A stretch of 64,000 nt of DNA from Pseudaeromonas sharmana (GCF_042649925.1 NZ_JBHSAF010000014.1:682001-746000); one strand, 5' to 3'. Numbered from the stretch's first letter, positions 16,995-26,028 are shown. Translations and numbers: made by a program. Notes: a model not told the origin generated them from the sequence alone.

Positions 16995-17902
16995 GGCGAC
17001 CTCCGAGACATCACAGGCGCAGGGCTGGCATACTCTGCCAGGCGCAGCGAGGCTTGATGCGCTTCAGCACACAGGGTCGCCAACGGTGGAATCGCCTGAT
17101 CGCGCTCTATCAGGGTGGGCACCGCGCCCACCTGCTGCAACGTAAATTCGTATAACTGCCATACTGCCTCGGCCACAGGGGCGCCATGGCTGTCGATCAG
17201 CAGTGGCGCCCCGAGGGCATCCAAATCCTTTGCAAAGCCTGCAAGGTGGATTTCGCCAATCCACAAGCCTTGCAGGGCGCGGATGTAGTCATAGGGATCC
17301 CGGCCATGGTTGATGGCCGAGACATAGACGTTGTTGACATCCAGCAGCAGGCCACAGCCAGTGCGCTGCACTATTTGACGCAAAAACTCCGGTTCGCTGA
17401 ACTCCGAGGTCGCAAACTCCAGATACGTGGCCGGATTCTCCAGCAGCAGCGGGCGTTGCAATCGATCCTGGACCTGTCCGATGTGGTCGCAGACCCGATC
17501 CAGCGTGGCGGCGTGATAAGGCAGCGGCAGCAGATCATGCAGGCAGTGGCCAGCATGGCTGGACCAGGCAAGATGTTCGGAAAACCAGGTCGGCTGGTAG
17601 CGATCCAGTAATGTCGCCAGCCGTTGCAGGTGCTGTTGACTCGGCGACTGCTCGCCGCCGAGTGAGAGGCCTACCCCATGTACAGACAAGGAGTAATGTT
17701 CACGGATCCGGCTTAGATAGTGAGGCAAGGCCCCGCCGGCAACCATGTAATTCTCGGCATGAATTTCAAAAAAGCCTACGTCGGGCCGAGTCGTGAGGAT
17801 CTCGACAAAATGTTCCGGTTTGAGGCCAATCCCGGCACGGAGGGGCATATCCCCTCCGTGCGGAAATGAGGCGCCGGTTCTTGGAAACTCATAGTGCGTC
17901 AT
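16991..17902 (-). CDS. bufB: DUF692 multinuclear iron oxidase BufB
   Basis: A 303-residue TIM-barrel enzyme of the MNIO (DUF692) family, which uses a two- or three-iron centre to oxidise cysteines of a ribosomally made peptide, in bufferins to thiooxazoles. Metal-binding stretches are visible: FFEIHAENYM, SVHGVGLSLGG, ENPATYLEF, LLLDVNNVYVSAINHG, EIHLAGF and LIDSHGAPV. The start at 17902 is fixed by GGAGAG 7 bases upstream and the family start (RAGIGLKPEHF). The longer frame to 18106 overlaps the bufA gene and is not used. It lies 37 bases after bufA and overlaps bufC by 4. Confidence 0.92.
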   Translation of the reverse strand: MTHYEFPRTGASFPHGGDMPLRAGIGLKPEHFVEILTTRPDVGFFEIHAENYMVAGGALPHYLSRIREHYSLSVHGVGLSLGGEQSPSQQHLQRLATLLDRYQPTWFSEHLAWSSHAGHCLHDLLPLPYHAATLDRVCDHIGQVQDRLQRPLLLENPATYLEFATSEFSEPEFLRQIVQRTGCGLLLDVNNVYVSAINHGRDPYDYIRALQGLWIGEIHLAGFAKDLDALGAPLLIDSHGAPVAEAVWQLYEFTLQQVGAVPTLIERDQAIPPLATLCAEAHQASLRLAEYASPAPVMSRRSP

Positions 17903-17939
17903 GGCATTGCTCTCCGGCCACCGCCTTAGGCTTGCCCCA

Positions 17940-18239
17940 TCAGCCCTGCTTCTCCATAAACGCGTCCAGTTGCCCCATACCGGTGGGTGAGCTCGGTGAT
18001 GCCGTGTGAACGCACGTTCCCGCCGGCACCATCTTCCAGGCATTGCCCTGATAATCCTTCTTCGCTGAGCCTGCGCAGCTAGTGCCAGCCCCCGCCTTGC
18101 AATCATTCTTGCCCTTAAGGGCGACCCCGTAGCATTTTTCCATCCCTGCCGATTCAGCAGCCAGCGCCGGAATAGCCGTGAGGGTCAAGACAGATCCCAG
18201 TGCCAGTGCCAGCGTGGTAGCAGCAGTTGCGTTGTTCAT
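17940..18239 (-). CDS. bufA: bufferin precursor peptide BufA (DUF2282)
   Basis: A 99-residue exported peptide. A Sec signal peptide ends at about residue 27 (ALA-AESAG). The mature part has exactly four cysteines, 36, 47, 55 and 76, in the DUF2282 pattern EKCYGVA, KNDC, TSCAG and VPAGTC. In characterised bufferins, core cysteines become 5-thiooxazoles that bind copper in the periplasm. AAGGAG precedes the ATG by 7 bases. It is the first gene of the bufABC-doxX operon, and a candidate ECF promoter lies 67 bases upstream. The final metal and modification are inferred from the family. Confidence 0.93.
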   Translation of the reverse strand: MNNATAATTLALALGSVLTLTAIPALAAESAGMEKCYGVALKGKNDCKAGAGTSCAGSAKKDYQGNAWKMVPAGTCVHTASPSSPTGMGQLDAFMEKQG

Positions 18240-18305
18240 GGTGAAGCTCCTTATGCATCAATCTGTTCGGGTCATTACAAGCCGTTTTTTCTGCTTGCCC
18301 TGACG

Positions 18306-18334
18306 TAGTCGGAGTCACCCCAGTGTTTCTTACA
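18306..18334 (-). promoter_or_regulatory. candidate ECF promoter of the bufferin operon
   Basis: On the minus strand TGTAAG (18334-18329) and CGACTA (18311-18306) are 17 bases apart. An A-rich tract lies directly upstream of the -35, as ECF promoters often have. The expected start near 18299 gives a leader of about 60 bases before bufA. The -35 overlaps a 6-bp inverted repeat (CAGTGT/ACACTG). The match is by eye; the sigma gene's own upstream region does not share a full copy. Confidence 0.4.
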
Positions 18335-18435
18335 CTGTTTTTTTACTTTTTTTCGCTTCTGCGCATCAGCGAGTCGGGTGAATCCCCTTCCAGACCGAGC
18401 TTGTTTGTATCCTTCCTGAAACTCGAACGCGGCTA

Positions 18436-19455
18436 TTAATGGTCGACCATACCGCTATCAGCTTTGCGCTGCATGTCGCGCCACGCCCCGGGCGAGATCC
18501 CCTCCCAGCCGTTAAATGCACGATAAAACGAGTTGGTATCTTCGTAGCCAAGCAGGTAGGCCGTCTCGTTGGGCTCTATGCCGCCGGTCTGTAAATAGGA
18601 GCGCGCCAGCTCGCGACGGGTCTCCTCCACCAGTTGCTGAAAAGTGATGCCCTCATCGGTCAACCGGCGTTGCAGGGTTCGCGTACTCATCGCCAGCTCT
18701 TTGGCCAGCGATTGCAGCGTCGGACGGCGGCCTGCGAGGGTGCGTTTTAGTACCTGTTTCACCGTATAGGTGACTTTGGCGTTTTGGTCATGCGCCTGCA
18801 ACTCGGCATCCAGCTGCGGGGCGATCACCGCCAGCAACTCTTCATTGTGGGTATAAAACGGAAAATCCAGATCGCTGGTGCGAAACACCAGCGCATTGCG
18901 CGCCGCATTGAAGGTGATCGGGCAGCCAAAATGGCCCTCCAGCAAGGCGCGATGCTCGGGTCCGCGCGTCAATTCAAGGCGCAGCGGGCGGATATGCCCG
19001 TCCGACCCGTGCCGCGCCATGGCGGTCACCCAGGCAAAGCCAATATCGGTCATGATATGCGGCGGTGGCTCACTGGCGGCTAGATAATGGGAGTCGATGA
19101 TCACCTCATCGCCTTTAACCTCGACACGGATCTCTTCCGGACAGACCACCCGTTTGTAGCGGGCGATACGCTGCAACGCATCGCGTAAACAACTGCTACA
19201 TACCGCCGCAATCGCCATCGGATGGTTGCGTTCGAGCCGCACATCTGAGCCGAGCTTCAGACCAAAGGCCACATCGCCGCAATGGTCGGCAATCGCCTTC
19301 CACAGCGAGAACAACTCCGCAGTGGAGGCATAGATTTTCTCTTGCTGAAAAAACAGCTCCGGCAGCCCGGCTTTGCGCTGCATCAGCTCTAACGAGAGCC
19401 CCAGCTCAGCGATGCGCAGCATCCACTGCTTGGAAATGCGAAAACGATCGATCAT
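18436..19455 (-). CDS. AraC-family transcriptional regulator
   Basis: A 339-residue regulator. The N-terminal ligand domain (about 10-200) is of the Arabinose_bd type found in OruR/ArgR-like AraC proteins. The C-terminal AraC DNA-binding domain (about 235-330) has two helix-turn-helices, with LAKELAMSTRTLQRRL and AYLLGYEDTNSFYRAFNGWEG. It lies downstream of the RND efflux genes on the same strand, separated by 193 bases, and probably regulates them. A 21-bp-spaced direct repeat upstream of that operon is a candidate binding site. The inducer is unknown. Confidence 0.88.
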   Translation of the reverse strand: MIDRFRISKQWMLRIAELGLSLELMQRKAGLPELFFQQEKIYASTAELFSLWKAIADHCGDVAFGLKLGSDVRLERNHPMAIAAVCSSCLRDALQRIARYKRVVCPEEIRVEVKGDEVIIDSHYLAASEPPPHIMTDIGFAWVTAMARHGSDGHIRPLRLELTRGPEHRALLEGHFGCPITFNAARNALVFRTSDLDFPFYTHNEELLAVIAPQLDAELQAHDQNAKVTYTVKQVLKRTLAGRRPTLQSLAKELAMSTRTLQRRLTDEGITFQQLVEETRRELARSYLQTGGIEPNETAYLLGYEDTNSFYRAFNGWEGISPGAWRDMQRKADSGMVDH

Positions 19456-19648
19456 CGTGTGGCGTACCCAATCAAAGAGAACATGGTGACCTGGTCAGGT
19501 CGCGGATACCGCGCGGCGGCATGGACTGCGCCATACCGCCTGGTAGCAAAAAATATCTGACATCCCTCGCAGCTGTCATGCACATTTGTGCGCTGCGCCA
19601 GGCGCGATGTCATCCGTCAACGCAACGGCTTATGGTTCAGTGCCTGGT

Positions 19649-21118
19649 TCAGGGCCTGTTCGACGCCTCATCAGCCACATAGTCCGGCCAACCACCGGCC
19701 ATGGCCCGATAGAGCGACACCACCGCCAGGGTATATCGCACCTGGCTTTGTGCCAGCGCATCCTGACTTTGCAGACGGACGTTTTCAGCATCCAGCAACG
19801 TCAGCAGATCGATAGCCCCTTCATCGTAGCGCACCTTGGCGACCTCGGCGGCACGCACGCTGGCGGCGGCTGCCTGTGCCAGATGCTGGCGCTGCTGTGC
19901 ACTGTTAGACACCTGAGCCAGCGCATTTTCCGTCTCTTCCAGCGCGGTGAGCACGCTCTTCTGATAGCTGGCCAGATCCGCTGCCGCCTGCGCATTGCTG
20001 GCAGCGATGCGGGCGCGAACGCGGCCCACATTCAAAAATGAGCCATCCACGCCGAGCGTCAGCGACCGTGTCTCACTGTCTCGTGCCAACAGGGCACCGG
20101 CATCCAGGGCCTGAGTACCAATCAAGCCCCCCAGGGTAAAATGGGGGAACAGATCGGCGGTGGCGACCCCAATGCGCGCCGTCGCTGCGGCAAGGCGATG
20201 TTCGGCAGCCGCGACATCTGGACGCCGACGCAGCAGCTCACCGGGCGCCTGCATCGGCACATCTGCCGACAACTGCGCGAGCGGCGCCGGTGCCGCCAGC
20301 TCGTTAATCAGCGCTTCAGGGACATTACCGGTCAACACACCAATGCGGTGGCTGGCCACGGCAATTTGTGCCTCGAGTGGCGGAATGCTGGCGCGGGTGG
20401 TTTCAAGCTGGGCACGCCCTCGATCGACATCGAACGCGCTGGCCATGCCCGCCCCTTGCTGCAGTTGCAACAGCGACAGGGTTTGCGCCTGGTTTGCCGC
20501 ATTGTCACGGGCTATCTGTCGTTGAGCCTGCCAGCCACGTAGCTGGAAGTAGGTCTGGGCCAGCTCCCCGACCACGGCCACCTGCATGGCGGCCAGATCA
20601 TCGGCACTGGCACGGGTGTCGGCGCGCTGCGCCTCCACCGAGCGCCGCACCCGGCCAAACAGATCCAGCTCCCAACTAAAGCCGGTGCTGCCCTGATATT
20701 GGTGATAATCCCGATCGGCTGCGGCAACACCGGGCTGCTGGTCGGCACTGCTGCGCTCATTACTGGCCTGCGCGTTGGCGACGAGCGTCGGCAGCAAATC
20801 GTACTTTGCGCTCCCGAGCAGCGCATTAGCTTGCTGATAGTTGGCCAGGGCCCGCTGTACATCCTGGTTATGCCGCAGCGCCAGCTCGACCAGCTTGGTG
20901 AGCTCCGGGTCGTTAAATCCGCGCCAGAATGCCGGTTCCGCCTCAGGTGCTGGCTGTTGACGCACGCTGGCATCCAGACGGGCGTAGCGGCTCACGGCCG
21001 GCATCTCCGGACGTTGATAGTCTGGCCCGACACTGCACGCGGATAGCAGTGTGGCGAGGCTCACCGTGAGCGCACTGAGCGCGTACCGAGAGGCGTTGGT
21101 TTTCGCTGTCATATACAT
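19649..21118 (-). CDS. outer-membrane efflux lipoprotein (OprM/NodT family)
   Basis: The outer-membrane channel of the tripartite RND pump. A lipobox (LLSACS) puts the acylated Cys at residue 28. The mature protein carries the two tandem OEP repeats of TolC-like trimeric channels, e.g. LTKLVELALRHNQDVQRALANY and RRRPDVAAAEHRLAAATARIGVA. At 489 residues it is normal for NodT-family proteins. It follows the permease gene by 41 bases and is the last gene of the MFP-RND-OMF operon. A start two codons later is equally possible. Confidence 0.92.
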   Translation of the reverse strand: MYMTAKTNASRYALSALTVSLATLLSACSVGPDYQRPEMPAVSRYARLDASVRQQPAPEAEPAFWRGFNDPELTKLVELALRHNQDVQRALANYQQANALLGSAKYDLLPTLVANAQASNERSSADQQPGVAAADRDYHQYQGSTGFSWELDLFGRVRRSVEAQRADTRASADDLAAMQVAVVGELAQTYFQLRGWQAQRQIARDNAANQAQTLSLLQLQQGAGMASAFDVDRGRAQLETTRASIPPLEAQIAVASHRIGVLTGNVPEALINELAAPAPLAQLSADVPMQAPGELLRRRPDVAAAEHRLAAATARIGVATADLFPHFTLGGLIGTQALDAGALLARDSETRSLTLGVDGSFLNVGRVRARIAASNAQAAADLASYQKSVLTALEETENALAQVSNSAQQRQHLAQAAAASVRAAEVAKVRYDEGAIDLLTLLDAENVRLQSQDALAQSQVRYTLAVVSLYRAMAGGWPDYVADEASNRP

Positions 21119-21159
21119 AGCAATTCACTCATCCTAAAGAGGTTGGCCTGCGCCCGGCA

Positions 21160-24100
21160 TCAAAGCGGATCACCGACGAAGGTCGACTCACCATGCTGCA
21201 CCAGGGGCCGGCCGGAGAGTTTACGCAGCGCCACATAGAACACCGGCGTGAGGAACAGGCCAAACAGCGTCACCCCGAGCATCCCGGCAAAGACCGTAAT
21301 ACCGGTCACCGCGCGCACCTCCGCCCCGGCACCAGTAGAGACCACCAACGGAATCGTGCCGGCGATAAAGGCGATCGAGGTCATCACAATCGGCCGTAAC
21401 CGCAGCCGGCATGCCTTCAATGCGGACTCGACAATGCCGCGACCGTTCATCTCCAGCTCACGGGCAAACTCGACGATCAGGATGGCGTTCTTGCACGCCA
21501 GCCCCATCAGCACCACCAGCCCCACCTGCACGAAGACGTTGTTATCGCCACCGGTCATCCAGACCCCGAACAGCGCTGAGAGCAGCGTCATCGGCACGAT
21601 CAGGATCACCGCCAGTGGCAGGGTCCAGCTCTCATAGAGTGCCGCCAGCACCAGGAACACCAACAAGATCGCCACCGGGAAGACGATAAAGGCCGCATTG
21701 CCCTGGGTAGCCTGCTGATAGCTCAAGTCAGTCCACTCGGTGGTCATTCCCACCGGCAAGACCCGTCCGGCAATAGCAGTTAGCTGGCCCATCACCTGCG
21801 CTGACGAGAGCATGCGCGGATCCGCCTCACCGGCCAGATCGGCGGCGGGGTAACCGTTAAAACGCAGCACCGGATCTGGCCCATAGGTCTCCTTGACGGT
21901 CACCATCGAACCGATCGGCACCATCTCACCGCGTGCATTGCGGGTTTGCAGTTTGCCGATGTCCTCGACGCTATGGCGAAACGCCCCATCCGCCTGTGCT
22001 ATCACCTGCCAGGTACGGCCAAACTGGTTGAAGTCGTTGACATAGGTCGAACCCAGGTAGGTCTGCAGGGTATCGAACAACTCGGTCAACGCCACCCCTT
22101 GTGCCTTGGCTTTGAGGCGATCGACATGGGCATCGAGTTGCGGCACGTTGGCCTGATAACTGGTGATGGGATAGGCCATGCCCGGCGTCTGCGCGACGGT
22201 GCCCTGCATCGCCTGCACCGCTTCTTGCAGTTTGCCGTAACCGAAGTTGCCTCGGTCCTCGATAAACATCTGATAGCCATTACCACTACCCAGCCCGAGG
22301 ATCGGCGGCGGCATCATGGCGAAGGCAAACCCCTCCTGCAGGCCAGCGATCTTCTGGTTTATCTCGGCGTTGATCTGGGCGGCCGTGCGGCCATTGCGCT
22401 CGGCAAACGGCTTGAGCGGAATGAACGCCACTCCGGTGTTGGGGGTGTTGGTGAACTGCAGCGCATTCAGACCGGGGAAGGAAATGGTGTGTGCCACCCC
22501 ATCAGTCTCTTGTGCAATCTGGGCGACCTTGCGCAGCATCGCATCAGTCCGGGCAATCGACGCCCCCTCCGGCAGTTTCACCCCGGCGATCAGATAGAGC
22601 TTGTCCTGGGTCGGAATAAATCCTGGTGGCACCAGCTTGAACATCACACCCGTCGCAGCCAGCAGCAAGGCATAGACCACAAACACGGCGCCACGGCGGC
22701 CAAGAATGCGGGAGATACCGCGCTCATAGCGCGCGGAGCCCGACTTGAAGGCCCGGTTAAACGGACGGAACAGCCAACCGAGCAGGGTATCAATCAGTCG
22801 GCTCGGGCCATCCTTGGGCGCATCGTGCGGCTTGAGCAGACGGGCAGCCAGCGCCGGCGACAGGGTCAAGGAGTTGATGGCCGAGATCACGGTCGAAATG
22901 GCGATCGTGACCGCGAACTGCTTGTAGAACTGACCGGTGACCCCGGACAAAAACGCCATCGGCACAAATACCGCACACAGCACCAGCGCAATCGCGATGA
23001 TCGGCCCCGAGACTTCGCGCATCGCCTGGTGTGCCGCCGCAATTGGTGAGAGCCCCTCTTCGATGTTACGTTCGACGTTCTCCACCACCACGATGGCATC
23101 GTCCACCACAATCCCGATGGCGAGTACCAGCCCGAACAGGCTCAGGGTGTTAATGGAGAAACCCAGCACATAGAGGGCCGCAAAGGTGCCCACCACCGAC
23201 ACCGGCACCGCGATCAGCGGAATGATCGAGGCACGCCAGGTCTGCAGGAACAGGATAACCACCAGCACCACCAGCAATACCGCCTCGAGCAGGGTGTGTA
23301 CCACGGCGCTGATCGAATCGCGCACAAAGATGGTGGTGTCATAGACCGCTTCATACTTCACATCAGACGGGAAGGTCTTCTGCATCTGGTCCATCGTCCG
23401 GATGACCGCATCACGGATCTCCAGCGCATTGGCCCCCGGCGACTGGAAGATACCGATCCCGACCGCGTTCTTGCCATCGAGCTGGGAGCGCAGGGTGTAG
23501 TCACCGGCACCCAGCTCAAGACGGGCCACATCCGACAGCCGCACCACTTCGCCGTTATCGCCATTTTTCAGCACGATATCGCCAAACTCCTGCTCGGTAC
23601 GCAGACGCCCCTGCGCATTAATCAGCGTCAGGAACTGGCTGTTCGGCATCGGCTCAGCGCCCAACTGGCCAGCAGACACCTGCACGTTTTGCTCGCGCAT
23701 GGCACTGACCACATCACTGGCTGTCAGGCCGCGTGCGGCGATTTTGTCCGGATCAAGCCAGGCACGCATGGCGTAGTCACCGCCACCGAACACCTGGGCA
23801 TCCCCTACCCCCGGGATACGCGCCAAGGCATCTTTTACATTCAGCCGCGCGTAGTTACGCAAGTACAGGGTGTCGTACTTACCGCCTGGCGAGGTCAAAT
23901 GCACCACCATCAGAAAGGTCGGTGACTGTTTCTGTGTGGTCACCCCCTGACGGCGGACATCTTCCGGCAAACGGGCCTGGGCCTGCGCCACGCGGTTTTG
24001 TACCTTGACCGCTGCCGCATCAGGATCGGTGCCTGGACGGAAGGTGATGGTCATCTGCAGCACGCCGTCAGAGCCGGCGACCGACTTGAAATACATCATG

Positions 24101-24327
24101 CCTTCCACGCCATTGATCGCCTCTTCTAGCGGCGTGGCCACGGTTTCGGCGATCACCTTGGGGTTGGCACCCGGATAGACAGTGCGCACCACCACCGACG
24201 GTGGCACCACTTCCGGATACTCGCTCACTGGCAAGTTGGGAATGGTGATCAATCCCGCAGCGAAGATCACGATCGACAACACCGCCGCAAAGATTGGCCG
24301 ATCAATAAAGAAACGGGAAAAGTCCAT
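21160..24327 (-). CDS. RND multidrug efflux permease (MexF/OqxB-like)
   Basis: A 1055-residue proton-driven inner-membrane transporter of the HAE1 class. It starts MDFSRFFIDRPIFAAVLSIV. The proton-relay motif GIVVDDAIVVVENVERNIEE (paired Asp in helix 4) is present, as are the two large periplasmic loops and 12 expected helices. Overall pattern and gene order are closest, by recall, to MexEF-OprN/OqxAB pumps for phenicols, quinolones and similar drugs; substrate is inference. AAGGA lies 8 bases before the ATG. It is 76 bases downstream of the membrane-fusion gene. Confidence 0.94.
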   Translation of the reverse strand: MDFSRFFIDRPIFAAVLSIVIFAAGLITIPNLPVSEYPEVVPPSVVVRTVYPGANPKVIAETVATPLEEAINGVEGMMYFKSVAGSDGVLQMTITFRPGTDPDAAAVKVQNRVAQAQARLPEDVRRQGVTTQKQSPTFLMVVHLTSPGGKYDTLYLRNYARLNVKDALARIPGVGDAQVFGGGDYAMRAWLDPDKIAARGLTASDVVSAMREQNVQVSAGQLGAEPMPNSQFLTLINAQGRLRTEQEFGDIVLKNGDNGEVVRLSDVARLELGAGDYTLRSQLDGKNAVGIGIFQSPGANALEIRDAVIRTMDQMQKTFPSDVKYEAVYDTTIFVRDSISAVVHTLLEAVLLVVLVVILFLQTWRASIIPLIAVPVSVVGTFAALYVLGFSINTLSLFGLVLAIGIVVDDAIVVVENVERNIEEGLSPIAAAHQAMREVSGPIIAIALVLCAVFVPMAFLSGVTGQFYKQFAVTIAISTVISAINSLTLSPALAARLLKPHDAPKDGPSRLIDTLLGWLFRPFNRAFKSGSARYERGISRILGRRGAVFVVYALLLAATGVMFKLVPPGFIPTQDKLYLIAGVKLPEGASIARTDAMLRKVAQIAQETDGVAHTISFPGLNALQFTNTPNTGVAFIPLKPFAERNGRTAAQINAEINQKIAGLQEGFAFAMMPPPILGLGSGNGYQMFIEDRGNFGYGKLQEAVQAMQGTVAQTPGMAYPITSYQANVPQLDAHVDRLKAKAQGVALTELFDTLQTYLGSTYVNDFNQFGRTWQVIAQADGAFRHSVEDIGKLQTRNARGEMVPIGSMVTVKETYGPDPVLRFNGYPAADLAGEADPRMLSSAQVMGQLTAIAGRVLPVGMTTEWTDLSYQQATQGNAAFIVFPVAILLVFLVLAALYESWTLPLAVILIVPMTLLSALFGVWMTGGDNNVFVQVGLVVLMGLACKNAILIVEFARELEMNGRGIVESALKACRLRLRPIVMTSIAFIAGTIPLVVSTGAGAEVRAVTGITVFAGMLGVTLFGLFLTPVFYVALRKLSGRPLVQHGESTFVGDPL

Positions 24328-24403
24328 GGAATAGGTCCTTAAACAGACGGTTCAAGAGGCACTGCGGCTGTCAGCACAGGCGCCACGGTGAACAGGGGTG
24401 CGA

Positions 24404-25582
24404 TCATTTCGTCGCCGCCGTCAATGCGGCCGCGCCCTGCATGGGCACCGCTTTGGCGTTCACCGGCATGCCTGGCATGAACACCTTCTGATAGCCTTCG
24501 ATGATCACGCGATCGCCAGCCACCAACCCTTTTTCGATGATGCGCAGCCCCTCAGCTTCCCGTCCCGGCACCACGTCCCGGCGCTGGGCCTTGCCGTCCT
24601 TGTCGACCACATAGACATACTTGCGGTCTTGATCAGTCAGCAGGGCACGACTGTCGATCAGCAGCGCATCAGGGATGCGACCGCCGAACAGGCGCACACG
24701 GGCAAACAGGCCGGGGGTCAACAGGCGATCTTGGTTATCGAGGATGGCGCGCACACGCAGGGTGCCGCTGCTGCGCTCCACCCGGTTGTCAAGAAAGTCG
24801 ACCACGCCGTGATGGGGGAAGCCCGCCTCGTTGGCGAGCCCGATCTGTACCGGGATGGTGGCACTGTGGCCCAAGGTATTGCGGGCGCTCTGGGTGTAAC
24901 GCAGGAAGGCATTCTCATCGATGTCAAAATAGGCATACATCTTGTCTTGTGACACCAAGGTGGTCAGTACACTGGCTGCGCCATCTGCCGTGACCAGGTT
25001 GCCTTGGGTCACCAGCGCCCGCCCGGCCCGGCCGACGATCGGCGCGCGCACCTGGGTCCACGCCAGATTGAGCTTTGCGGTATCCACCGCAGCCTGAGCG
25101 GCCAGCATGTCGGCTTGGGCAGACTTATCGGCGGCGTTACGCTGCTCCCACTGCTCGGTAGAGATGGCGTGTTGCGCAACCAGCGCTTTGGCACGACGCG
25201 CTTCGTTACGGCTCTGCGCCGCAACACTGGCCGCACGCGCGAGCTGTGCATTGGCGCGCGCCAGCTCGGCGCGGTAACTGCGGGCATCGATGGTGAACAG
25301 CACATCGCCCTGTTTCACCTCCTGTCCTTCCCGATAGTTGACGCTGTCGAGATAACCAGAGACCCGGGGACGCAGATCAACACTTTGAATCGCTTCAATG
25401 CGGCCACTGTACTCATCCCACTGGTTCACCGCCTTGACGACAACCTGCGCCGCGCTCACCTCGGGGGGCACCATGGCAGCGGGGGCCGACTTCTCGTTGC
25501 AACCCGCGAGCAACAGGCAGCCAAAGGTCAGCACGGCCAACAAAGGCGACGCGTTATGCCGCAAAATAGGTAAGTTTTTCAT
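24404..25582 (-). CDS. RND efflux membrane-fusion lipoprotein
   Basis: The periplasmic adaptor linking pump and outer-membrane channel. The start at MKNLPILRHN gives 392 residues; the frame runs further upstream but only this start yields a signal peptide, with lipobox LLLAGC (Cys 28). A biotinyl-lipoyl domain shows RPRVSGYLDSVNYREGQEVKQGD. An alpha-hairpin follows (ARANAQLARAASVAAQSRNE), then beta-barrel and membrane-proximal domains. It is the first gene of the operon. Its leader of over 100 bases contains a candidate AraC-type site. MexE/OqxA-like by pattern. Confidence 0.92.
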   Translation of the reverse strand: MKNLPILRHNASPLLAVLTFGCLLLAGCNEKSAPAAMVPPEVSAAQVVVKAVNQWDEYSGRIEAIQSVDLRPRVSGYLDSVNYREGQEVKQGDVLFTIDARSYRAELARANAQLARAASVAAQSRNEARRAKALVAQHAISTEQWEQRNAADKSAQADMLAAQAAVDTAKLNLAWTQVRAPIVGRAGRALVTQGNLVTADGAASVLTTLVSQDKMYAYFDIDENAFLRYTQSARNTLGHSATIPVQIGLANEAGFPHHGVVDFLDNRVERSSGTLRVRAILDNQDRLLTPGLFARVRLFGGRIPDALLIDSRALLTDQDRKYVYVVDKDGKAQRRDVVPGREAEGLRIIEKGLVAGDRVIIEGYQKVFMPGMPVNAKAVPMQGAAALTAATK

Positions 25583-25713
25583 ATGAATAATTCCAGTTGT
25601 GGAATAGGGACAAAACGAGATGTGCGATGGCAATAGGGACGCCAAAACGGGATATGGGTCACAAACTGCGTCGGAGTGAACAATACAAGGGGCGAGATAT
25701 AACCTATAGGCAG

Positions 25714-25744
25714 AACGCGCCAATCTACTTGCCAAACGCGCCAA
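25714..25744. promoter_or_regulatory. 10-bp direct repeats 21 bp apart, candidate AraC-type operator
   Basis: AACGCGCCAA occurs at 25714-25723 and again, without mismatch, at 25735-25744. The 21-bp period equals two helical turns and the half-site spacing of AraC-family activators. The repeats lie 132-162 bases upstream of the RND operon start. In the minus orientation the promoter-proximal copy supplies a TTGGCG -35-like hexamer, 16 bases from TATATC. Regulator identity is inferred from the AraC gene of the same cluster. Confidence 0.5.
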
Positions 25745-25996
25745 CCGTTAAGATTGAGTTAACACAGTGGATAGAATTTACATAACAATTTGAAATAATT
25801 GTGATTTAATCATATGGCCACCATCAGAAAACCATGGGGCGACATTCACTCATACCGACACCACATTTCAAATTTCCTACCTGCTGCACAAATTCACTTA
25901 CCGGTTAAACAACCGCACACGCACCCGCACACACACACGCAATCGAACATCATGCCGGCAGCAGGGCACAAACGGTTATGTCATACCTAGAAAAGC
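25745..25996. other. AT-rich intergenic stretch with inverted repeat and CA-rich tract
   Basis: No coding signal is visible. ACAATT (25785-25790) and AATTGT (25797-25802) form a 6-bp inverted repeat upstream of the efflux operon, a possible second operator. A short CA/CG-alternating tract occupies about 25915-25940. I see nothing else. Confidence 0.5.
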
Positions 25997-26023
25997 AACA
26001 ACCCGGCTTGAGGCCGGGTTGTT
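25997..26023 (-). terminator. rho-independent terminator after the decayed tRNA-Leu
   Basis: An 11-bp perfect stem (25997-26007 with 26013-26023) with a 5-base loop is followed on the minus strand by a TTTT run (25994-25991). It occupies the same place relative to the pseudo-tRNA as the terminator of the intact tRNA-Leu at 28206-28237. Confidence 0.75.
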
Positions 26024-26028
26024 AGTTT

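Noticed and set aside
17903..18106. N-terminal extension of the DUF692 enzyme
   Set aside because: It overlaps bufA in another frame, is Arg/Trp-rich and unrelated to the family; the ribosome site and family start are at 17902.
18321..18344. Hairpin plus T-run on the plus strand looking like a terminator
   Set aside because: The stem is only 6 bp and AT-rich, there is no plus-strand gene upstream, and the sequence is better explained as an A-tract and -35 region for bufA.
21946..23049. 367-codon open frame antisense to the RND permease
   Set aside because: A shadow of the permease reading frame; composition is His/Gln/Arg-rich and no family is apparent.
25915..25940. CA/CG alternating tract as a microsatellite or CRISPR-like repeat
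   Set aside because: It is too short and irregular, with no spaced unit.
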